From Amylostereum areolatum (Eukaryota; Basidiomycota; Agaricomycetes; Russulales; Stereaceae), in NCBI GenBank assembly GCA_012932865.1, contig SAXG01000011.1, forward strand, positions 496,001-560,000: 64,000 nucleotides of DNA, given 5' to 3'. The notes beneath the pieces are model-generated. The model saw only the letters and a program-made list of their open reading frames with translations. It had not been told where the DNA came from and ran no database searches. Each line of letters begins with the position of its first letter. Positions within the stretch are counted from its first letter, which is position 1. Made by a program: the position numbers and the translations under genes. Positions 56,091-64,000 of the stretch are shown piece by piece.

Positions 56091-58516
56091 TCACCTCCTC
56101 CCCACGACCAACGCGCCCAGCGCCAGCCCGGCGAGGGCCACGAGCCCGGGCACGGCCTCGCGCATCCCGAACGCGGCGGACTTGCGACTGCCGGGGCTGG
56201 TCGCGCCGCGGATGTCGGCCATGTCCGCGTGCCCGTTCGAGGTCGCGAGCACGCTGGGGTCGACCCGGGCCGTGTTCACGGTCGCGGTCTGGAACGTGGT
56301 CGGGAAGGTGGCGACGGTCTCGGGCGTGGCCGCGCTGTAGCCGTCCTCGGTGAGGAAGACGAGCGCGAAGCCGGGCGCGGGCACGTGGATGTTGCACACG
56401 TTGTTCGCCTGGTCGCACTGCACCGTCTGCACGTCCAGGCTGCCCTTCATCCGGCCGTCGGACTCGAAGTGGTTGCCGAACGTCTAGAGGGAGGGGGGAG
56501 GAGGACGCGGGGGTCGGCGCGCGGCGCAACGGCGTGATAGATAAACGAGACGGATCCGCACCTGTCCTGCCCAGCTGAAGTTGCCCTTCTGCGCGACCGA
56601 GTCCGCGGCGAGGTACCTACGCGGGAGCGCACGTCAGCCACCGACGCGCGCGCGAGAGAGGCGGCACTGCTTACTTCACCCTGACAGACGCCGGGTTCGA
56701 CGCGAGCTGGCCGGTCTGACCGCCGCCGATCGCGATGGCCGCGGTGTACGACTGCGCGCCGGTCGGGTCGTTGACGTAGTTCAGGAGCGCGACCTTGGTC
56801 GGACTCCCGTTCTCGTAGATGGCCCAGCCGGGCGTGAAGATGTTGCCGTCGTTCATGTTGAGGTCGACGACCTGGGACGCGTTGCTCGGGCCGAGGATCT
56901 CGGCCATGATCATCGCCGAGTAGTACACGGGCCCGATCGTCCACTCGCGGAACGCGGACTGGTTCGTCGGCGCCGGGGTGAAAGGGTTGTAGTACGAGTT
57001 CTGCCCACCGATGTGGAACAGCGCCGCGGAGAAGTTGTTGTACGCCATCGTGAGCGACCAGTCGAGCGACCAGAGCGCGGCGGCGAAGCTGTCGCTGATG
57101 CCGGGGAACCCGGAGCACGACGCGGTGTTCGTCTCGAACATGACCAGCGGCTTGTTCTGCTGGACGGCGAGGACGGCCGAGGTCGCGTAGTAGGAGACGA
57201 GGTCGGTCAGGGCATTGTGGCGGAGGTAGTCCTGGAAGACGTCTTGCGGGTTGATCGCCGTGCCCGAGCCGTAGAGAGCGGCGCAGTTGTTGTTGGGGTA
57301 TCGCTCGACGGTGATGGAGTTCAGCTGCTGGTTGTAGTCCTGGATGATGTTTGTCGACCAGACCGTGTCGGGCAGCCAGTTGGGGTTGGCGGCCGAGATG
57401 GAGGGCGCCAGCCAGATATCTTGCTTGCGAGGGATGAGGTCGTTGCTGCTGACTTGAGAAAAGAGGCCACTGAGCTCGTTCTTGTAGTCTTGCGGGGCGT
57501 AGGTCTGAAGCGTCATCGTAAGCAAAAAAATGTATCCACCCAAACGAGGGCAAAAGCTGACTTCGGCACGGTGCTGACGACCGTTGAACCCGTAAAGGTC
57601 AGGTTCGTTGCCGGCTTGGACTGCAAGAAGGCGGTCGCCAAGGATGCTCATTCCTGCTTGCACGATGGACACATCAAACGGCGTAGTGTTGAAGAACGGC
57701 ATTCCTGCACAGAGGATGAGTCAGCCGGCGTCGGGCGACGACAGCCTTGCGCACAACGCACCGATGTACCAATGCACGTTCGTGAAGTCCGAGATCTTGG
57801 ACATCATGGTGAGCAAGTCAGCTGTGTACTCGAGCGGAGGTGTGCCGATGTTGTTGAAGAGGTTGGCGTAATCCTTGGCAAGGATCGTTCCTTCCGGGTA
57901 TCCGTCCAGATGTTCTTTGAGGGTGGCGCTCTCTTGACTGTTACCACCGACACGCACGCGAACCCAACCCGAGCGTTCCTTCAGATTGGACATGAGGTTG
58001 AGGAAGGGCACGTTGATCGACGAGCTGTTCCTGCCCACTGCGACATGAACAAGTCAGCAGATGGCCCACAAAGAACGGCGTCAAGTGGCGCGCCACCGAC
58101 GTAAGATCAAGGCGCACAACGGACTTCGTCCCCAAAAATAACCCCTCCATGCATATAGCGGTACCGTGACGGAGACGAAGGAACTCACGAATCTGGGTCG
58201 CGACGGACATTTCGATTGAAAATCCCATGAACGCGCCGCTCTGGGGAATGGACAGGTTGGGCATGCCGCCCTGGTAGAGTTGGACGACGAAGTTGGTCGT
58301 GATCGCGGGTTCGGGAACGCCAGGCGGGGTGAGGGTCGTGGGGTCGTATGCGGCGGAGCCTGTGTAGGCGGCAGCACCGGCCGTGGCGGTGGTCGAGGCG
58401 ACGGTGACGGGGTCTCCACCGTAGATGAGCTCGCTGTTGGACGGGCGCCAGACCTTCCATTCTTGCTGTTGTGCGGCGACAACGCCTGCAAAGGCGAGCG
58501 CGGCGAGGACTTGCAT
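56091..58516 (-). CDS. GH79 family glycoside hydrolase, copy 2, probably GPI-anchored
   Basis: The best start is ATG 58514-58516, which opens a signal peptide (MQVLAALAFAGVVAAQQQ); an in-frame ATG at 58601-58603 would add 29 Ser-rich residues and bury the signal, so it is less likely. Ends at TGA 56091-56093 after the tail GLVALAGLALGALVVGRR (GPI-like). Landmarks: NSSSINVPFLNLMSNLKERS, RVRVGGNSQESATLKEHL, AVQAGNEPDLYGFNG (acid/base Glu), VMFETNTASCSGFPGISDSF (nucleophile Glu), FHIGGQNSYYNPFTPAPTNQ, and the C-terminal domain NFSWAGQTFGNHFESDGRMK. Unlike copy 1 no frame break is seen in the parts I joined. Activity as for copy 1. It is the second member of a same-strand pair separated by ARPC5 and the dioxygenase. 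Confidence 0.93.
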
Positions 58517-58973
58517 AACCGCGGAGGACGGAGAGGAGGAGGAGGAGACGGAGGAGGAGGAGGAGGGGGAGAGGAAGGGAGTCGAGAAAGTGAAGGAGGC
58601 CACCGACCGCCGTTGCGAGCTCGACGTGCGCGATTATGTAACGCCAAGCGGGCTCGGCGACACCACTTGGTCTCCCACGCCTGCCATTGAGTCCGTCGTC
58701 GACTGGTCGTCGTCGGCCGCGTCGTCGAGCTCGTCGCGCGGGGCGAAGAGGAGACAGGCTCTGCTGTCCGCGTCTCCCGCCTTTTAGCGCGCCGTGGTTG
58801 CTATTTTTATTGGAAGATGAGAAGACAGCTTTTTACCCACGAGACCGAGCTGTCGGACGTAGTGCGTAGTAGGCTGCGCAGCAACTGCCACTCACGCTTT
58901 GCTCAGGCTAGCCACTTACTTGCAAATTGAGGCGCAGCAACTGGATAATATAGTAGAAAGATAATCGCACACA
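58517..58973. other. Intergenic, GH79 copy 2 promoter
   Basis: 457 bp. Pyrimidine-rich leader (minus strand CTCCTCCTC-type runs at 58528-58570) before the GH79 start. No gene recognised. Confidence 0.4.
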
Positions 58974-59828
58974 TTAGGCTACACCGTAAGATACGCATCC
59001 AACCCGACCGCGGCGACGTCCACCACCGCCCCGGCGCCCATCATCGTGCATCACATCCCAAACTCCAATACACGCGTCTGCTCCTGCGTCTGCCCCTCCT
59101 TCTCCGGCGAGCCCCCACGCCCCGCACCCAACCGACTCGCCGTCCCAATCGCAACGATCGTCTTCCTCCACACCGAGCCCGACACCGAGCCCGCGCGCGA
59201 CCCCGGACGCCGCTGCACCTCCGATGCGGGCGCGGGGCACGGGCGCGGCGATGTCCCCGCGCAGCTCGTCGTCGAGCGAGCCCCGATCCTCCTGCTCCCC
59301 GACGCACTGCAGCTCGAGCACGGCGTGTCCCTCCTTCCACGCCTCGCTCTCCTCGCTCGCGCGCGCGATCTGCCAGCCGAGGTACGCGTTGCAGCAGGTG
59401 CACGTCAGCGCGCGCACCGTGTACGCCCCCGTCTGCATCAGCTGCACCGTCGGAGGGCCCGCGGACGTCGTTTCCTCGGAACTGCGTGCGGTGAGCGTGG
59501 GGGACGCGGGGAGGCGATCGGGAAGGGGACGTACACGGTGCGGTAGAGCGCGGCTTTGCCTCGGAAGCCCCTATAGGCCTGGTGGCATGGTGAATCCCGT
59601 CAGTCCGACACGTTCGGCGCACGCGAGGACGGAGGGAAAACGCACCCGGGAGACCAGATACCGCGAGGACGTGATATACGTGTTGCACCTCCTGCATGCG
59701 ATCGCGCGACCAGCGCCGACCGGCTTGGGCGTGGGTGTCCCCGCGTTCGCCCGACTCGCGTCTGCGAGGGATGCCGCGGAGGAGAAGCCCGAGGAGGAGG
59801 TGGAGGTGGAAGAGGGATAAGAAGCCAT
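58974..59828 (-). CDS. Yippee zinc-binding protein
   Basis: Starts at ATG 59826-59828 (MASYPSSTSTSSSGFSSAAS) and ends at TAA 58974-58976. After a Ser-rich N-terminus come the first zinc ligands (GRAIACRRCNTYITSSRYLV), an intron, AYRGFRGKAALYRT, another intron (about 59480-59545), and the second half: VQLMQTGAYTVRALTC with CNAYLGWQIARASEESEAW and KEGHAVLEL. Two CxxC pairs (CRRC and CTCC) hold one zinc. This is the Yippee fold, shared with the Mis18 and Cereblon zinc domain; fungal Yippee proteins are small and of unclear cellular role (their yeast relative Moh1 is linked to stationary-phase survival). The C-terminal 85 residues after the domain are Gly/Asp/Ala-rich and look disordered; it is longer than the usual Yippee length. 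Confidence 0.9.
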
Positions 59829-61162
59829 CGCCCGAGGAGTGTTCGTCAATTGGGTTCCAAACGTAGCGCGGTCGTGTCCCCGGCGTGAGGGGGTCGTGCA
59901 AAGGGTCGTCAAAGAAGCGGGAGGGGATGATGGTAGTGAGAGATCAAGAAATGGAGAGGGGCGGCGCAGCAGGAGGGACCGAGGGGCGAGTTGCCGGCGG
60001 GTTCTGTAGCCAGTACAGTTCCAAGAGAGGGATCAGTCAGGAGTCGGAGGGGGTGGATAGTGTACACGTCGCCTTGTGGGACCCCGCAGATGCCGCCCCC
60101 CGGTCTTATATGTGTAGCACTGCATCTGCCACACGTTGTGTGATGAGTCGTGCGCCCGCGGGGGCGAGGCGCGGTGGCCGCTCGGCGTGGCAGTGGTCGC
60201 AGCGTGAGCCTGGGACGCCCGAAGAACGTAGCATCTGCACACGCTTTCCCGTCCGTTCAGCAGTCACGGTCTCCAGGCGAACCGAGATGAATACGTTCTG
60301 GCGCAGGTGCTGCAGCTAGAAGCCTTCGACGTTATAGGATGCCAAAAAAGAGTAGGGTGATCCAGACTCCGAGCTTGCGCAATGCTCATAGCTCATATAT
60401 CCCGTTGCGCAGCTTTGATGAGATGGTGAAGATGTGAAACCTGTCACGGAACGTCTGTCACTGGTCGGCACTTATGTTTCCGACCTTTGCGGGCAAGCTG
60501 CGAGGCCTGCGAGGCGTATGTAGGACATCTGCAAAAGGGATCCGAAGGACGCTGCAGTGGGTATTAAGTGATAAGAAGGAAGGAATGTACGTACCAGCAT
60601 ACTTATGTCTGTTTGTTGAAAGCTGTTTGGGAGTTCCACCGACAGCGTGTTCGCCGGGGAACGATGTACTTACTATGGTCGAGTCGGGGAAATTAAGCTA
60701 GATGGCGGTTCTATAACCAACATCACTGCCGAAGTGCTGAAGCGCTGACGAGGCGAACGTTCGAAGGCTCTATTCATGATGAGCACCGACTTACATAAAT
60801 ACATAGTAGTACATTGCGATTACGACGAGCAACCGGTTCTTCATCTCCTGGGCAAGGGCGTTCTCGATCTTCACCAGTACAATTTTCGGTATGCCGCAAG
60901 GATGGGGGGATACCGACGGTGAGTTGGCACGCTTCGGAGTCGTATACTCATTACTCCTCGATCGGCAGGGCCAGTGGAGCACAGTCGTGAATGCTCTCTA
61001 CCGTCCAGAAGGCACGTCCTACGCCCATCACGCCAGCTTTCGCGTGAACTGTGGCGTCATGCACATTGTGCATTGACAGCATTGATCTATTGTGATTGAC
61101 CACGATGTCGACCTGCGCGGCTGAAACTCCCTGGAGTTCGAATCGGCCACGAAGCTATGCTA
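59829..61162. other. Gene-poor, about 1.3 kb
   Basis: Promoter of the leftward Yippee gene near 59829-60000. No open frame with a recognised domain. Leads into the transposon-like palindrome. Confidence 0.4.
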
Positions 61163-61991
61163 TGTCGGAAAAACCGGATTTAGCTGATCAGCACCTTACG
61201 GAAATCTGACGACAGCTGACGGTTTCGGACGGCTTATCTGAACTCGTGAGTGGTGCTCAGCCCATGATCAGCCGCTGGCAAGTGGCTGCAAGGTGGCGCC
61301 GTGAAGGTAATAATTGGTGATTCGATGACATCACCTCTGATATGCAGTGCACGTGCAAGACAGAACCGCCGGTCCGACGGCGAGAAAAATCTGCGAAGTC
61401 AAATTGCGCTTTGGGCCAGTGGTTCCCGCCACCAACTGGCGACTTATATAGCCTCTCTACGAAAGAAATTTGAGTAGCATACAGATTATATGTATAAACA
61501 TGTATATATGTATCAGAAGCCCATTTACTCGAGTGAAGACGAGAAGGAAATGAGCTACATAGCAGCCGCGGGACTCACAGACAGCCTGCACTAGCAGGGG
61601 CTGCCGGAGTCAGACACCCGTGGCTCAAACATAATTCAAAACTTGGTTGGTGTCTTTTTGCCCCACTCATAGCTATGAAATCTTAGGACACCCCACTCGC
61701 GAGCCACTGGACTTGGAGCCATCTCTAGCGCTTGCTTGTAATCTCGGACTGGACATCAAGTAAGCAGGCAAGCCGCCGAAGAGACTCCTGATAAAGTAAG
61801 AAAATAAACATTTTCTTTGATTTCCTTGCGCAACCTTAATATTATTCACCCTGATAGCCCCACAAGGCGTGGCTGATGCGAGTTTATCGCCCAATTTTTT
61901 GAGTCTGATAACCCCCCCCTGGACCTGACGGCCTTACCAGTGCTGATAGCTAGGTATACCAAGGTATCATGTAAGTTCGATTTTTCCGACA
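61163..61991 (+). mobile_element. Transposon-like element, left arm of a large palindrome (829 bp)
   Basis: Begins TGTCGGAAAAACCGG and ends CGATTTTTCCGACA, that is, with 14- to 15-bp nearly perfect terminal inverted repeats of its own. TA occurs on both sides (61161-61162 and 61992-61993), a possible TA target duplication. The internal part has no transposase. The element reappears in reverse orientation at 62279-63111 with visible divergence (substitutions and small indels). This looks like a MITE-type non-autonomous DNA transposon. Confidence 0.82.
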
Positions 61992-62278
61992 TATATTGCA
62001 CTCGTTGACTCGGGCGAGGACCTTGCATCGGGAAGGGAGGCGCGGGGGAAGTGGGCTCGTATGGTCGGATGACGGAGATGTTCCAAGAGGAGCCTGATAG
62101 TAGTCCTCTCCGGGCATGCGCTCGGAGGCGTCTTTGAACATTAAATATTTGCAAGGGACAATCATTCAGTGACGCAGGCCCGGGTGTATCGACGAGAATA
62201 CCCAGTACCGGACGAGTGCCCCGGCTCGGTAGGACGACGTCGACCTTTCAAGTGCAGACGCAGATTCTGCGTCCGGGG
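61992..62278. other. 287-bp spacer of the palindrome
   Basis: Not part of the repeated arms. Contains a G-rich stretch and no open frame of note. It may be original target DNA between two independent insertions. Confidence 0.55.
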
Positions 62279-63111
62279 TGTCGGAAAAATCGAACTTACG
62301 TGATACCTTGCTATACCTAGCTATCAGTGCTGGTAAGGCCGTCAGGTCCAGGGGGGGTTATCAGATTCAAAAAATGGGCAATAAACTCGCATCAGCCACG
62401 CCTTGTGGGGCTATCAGGAGTGATAAGGTCACGCAAGAAATCAAAGAAAATGTTTATTTTTTTACTTCATCGGGAGTCTCTCCGGCGGATGAGCCTGCTT
62501 ACTTGATGTCCAGGTGTTGAGATGTGCAAGTCCGAGATCCGAGATTACGAGCAAGCGCCAGAGATTCAAAGGCTCCAAGTCCAGTGGCTCCGAGTGGGGT
62601 GTCCTGAGATTTTATAGCCTTGAGTGGGGTAGAAAGCCACCAACCGAGTTTTGAATTATGTTTGAGCCACGGGTGTCTGGCAACCCCTGCTAGTGCAGGC
62701 TGCCTGTGAGTCCCGCGGCTAGTAGCTCATTTCCTCCTCATGTTCACTCAATCCAATGGGCTTCTAATACATATATATGTGTTTATACGTACGCATAATC
62801 TGTATGCTACTCAAATTTCTTGCGTAGAGATGCTATATAAGTCGCCAGTCGGTGGCGGGAACCACTGGCCCAAAGCGCAATTTCGACTTCGCAGATTTTT
62901 CTCGCCGTCGGACCGGTGGTTCCGTCTTGCATACCAGAAGTGATGTCATCAAACCACCAATTATCACCCTCACAGCGCCACCTTACGTGGACTGACAGCC
63001 ACTTGCCAGCGGGCTGATCACCACTAACGAGTTGAGATAAGCAGTCCGAAGCCGTCAGCTGTCGTCAGATTTCCGTAAGGTGCTGATCAGCTAAATCCGG
63101 TTTTTCCGACA
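62279..63111 (-). mobile_element. Transposon-like element, right arm of the palindrome (833 bp, inverted copy)
   Basis: Begins TGTCGGAAAAATCGAA and ends CCGGTTTTTCCGACA; its complement matches the left arm along its whole length, including the segments GCTGATCAGC, TCGCCGTCGGACCGG and TGTCTGGCAACCC-like blocks. Flanks are G-rich on both sides (GGGG before, GGGGGG after); a target duplication other than G-run is not evident. Confidence 0.82.
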
Positions 63112-63967
63112 GGGGGGTCGTAGGATGCGAAGTGGGCTATGATGTATAACGAGCTACGCTTGATCGAGGGGAGTCGAGCCTATTGAAATAAAAAAGCGCA
63201 TTCGTGTACATATACCCTCAAGGGAATCTGCCTCCTCGGCGGTCGGAAGTAGAAGAGACCGGTTGAAGAAAGTGGTAAGATGGACATCATACAGTCATAC
63301 ACAGCAGCTTGAAACCCCTGCCCCACGAGCTCTCGAGCGTGCGCTTCCGACACAGCTCACGCAGCGGTCCGGCGCACGACGGGGGGAGCTGATTGCAGTG
63401 TTTTGGTGGCACATTGATTAGAAACTTCAGTGAGGAGCGCCGCTCGGATATGAAAAGTGACCCCGCAGGACGCGTAGTTAAGCCTAGGTGATCAGATCCA
63501 CGATGAAGACATCCGAGCAGCGATGACATGACGTACCATAGGAATGTGGCTGGCAGTCCTGGATAAAGACGGAGATAATGGCTGGGGTGGTAAGAGGACG
63601 CAGAGGATGGGTTCAAGTTGACATTGTAATATACCCGTCCCGTGATCGCGAGCAACGTGAGCTGACACTGACAGTGAGAGTTCCGGTACCGTACTGGGCT
63701 CCAACATCCAATCATCCTCCACCTCATATCATCAAGTACTGCACACCGCAACATCCCCGCGTACGGATCTTGGCTGCTCGTCACAGGAGAAGAGACTTGT
63801 CCTATCAACAGACGCGCGAATGTCCCATGTAAGTTCTCTGCATTGTACAGTTACCCACGAAGATTGATGGCGCTCAGACGGCTGTCATGCTCGCTCCTCG
63901 TTAGCCGCTGTAAAGACGAACATATAAGGACGTCGTCGACCGTGCTGTCCTCGGTGCATCAACGACC
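63112..63967. other. Intergenic, upstream of the gene at the right edge
   Basis: 856 bp. A minus-strand open stretch of about 170 codons (63287-63808) has no domain and is not accepted. A TATA candidate for the rightward gene lies at 63923. Confidence 0.4.
63923..63928 (+). promoter_or_regulatory. TATA-box candidate of the right-edge gene
   Basis: TATAAG about 45 bp before the ATG at 63968. Confidence 0.4.
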
Positions 63968-64000
63968 ATGGCAGACCCCGACCCCGCACCCCCAAGCGTA
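63968..64000 (+). CDS. Start of a gene running off the right edge
   Basis: ATG in a good context (ACCATGG) opens MADPDPAPPSV to the last base. A TATA-like element lies 45 bp upstream. Only 11 codons are visible, so identity is unknown and even its reality is a guess based on context. Confidence 0.35.
   Translation, partial: MADPDPAPPSV

Noticed and set aside
56581..58104. 507-codon open stretch on the plus strand
   Set aside because: Antisense to GH79 copy 2, with Arg/Val/Gly-rich composition typical of a shadow frame.
48196..61140. Sites like GTTCGAA that resemble tRNA T-loops
   Set aside because: No paired stems or acceptor arms surround them.
61673..62520. Similar short open frames in both arms of the palindrome
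   Set aside because: They are in equivalent positions because the arms are copies; the frames are short, diverge, and match no transposase, so they are not called as genes.
63287..63808. 173-codon open stretch on the minus strand
   Set aside because: No domain and Cys/Ser/Leu-rich composition without pattern; no splice-supported extension.

Overview
The window is nuclear DNA of a filamentous basidiomycete, most likely an Agaricomycete. Evidence: GC-rich genes cut by many short (about 45-60 bp) GT-AG introns, an intron-containing nuclear tRNA, eukaryote-only complexes (SWI/SNF, RNA polymerase I, Arp2/3), duplicated P450s and duplicated GH79 glycosidases with GPI-like tails. I support 22 protein-coding genes (one cut at each edge), one tRNA gene and two DNA-transposon loci.

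Layout. 1-24.6 kb is mostly housekeeping: the start of a Rad26-type SNF2 ATPase diverging from a SWI/SNF SWIB subunit gene; a BAR-SH3 protein; an unrecognised gene; cytosolic leucyl-tRNA synthetase diverging from a small Cys-containing protein; a kelch protein; a secreted protein with an Ala/Gly/Ser-rich linker; RNA polymerase I subunit RPA49. At 25.1 kb lies tRNA-Arg(CCG) with a 17-nt intron. 25.5-35.1 kb holds an MFS drug-type transporter, a Ufo1-like F-box/WD40/UIM protein, a hypothetical protein with a hydrophobic C-terminus and a short conserved fungal protein. 35.4-41.5 kb is a tandem pair of cytochrome P450 genes. 41.5-46.6 kb is gene-poor and carries a hAT-type MITE. 46.6-59.8 kb holds a phosphopantetheinyl transferase, two GH79 genes bracketing ARPC5 and a TauD-family dioxygenase, and a Yippee protein. 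59.8-64 kb is gene-poor and carries a large inverted pair of about 830-bp transposon-like elements.

Functional links are modest. P450s, PPTase, dioxygenase and transporter are the kind of genes seen around secondary metabolism, but no synthase backbone is present, so I do not call a cluster. The GH79 pair and the secreted protein act outside the cell.

A sequence-wide property matters for every reader: at least sixteen conserved reading frames are broken by exactly one extra base each, including five places in the leucyl-tRNA synthetase, and I found no convincing single-base deletion. This is best explained by uncorrected insertion errors in the assembly, so the frameshifts should not be read as pseudogenes without raw-read checking.
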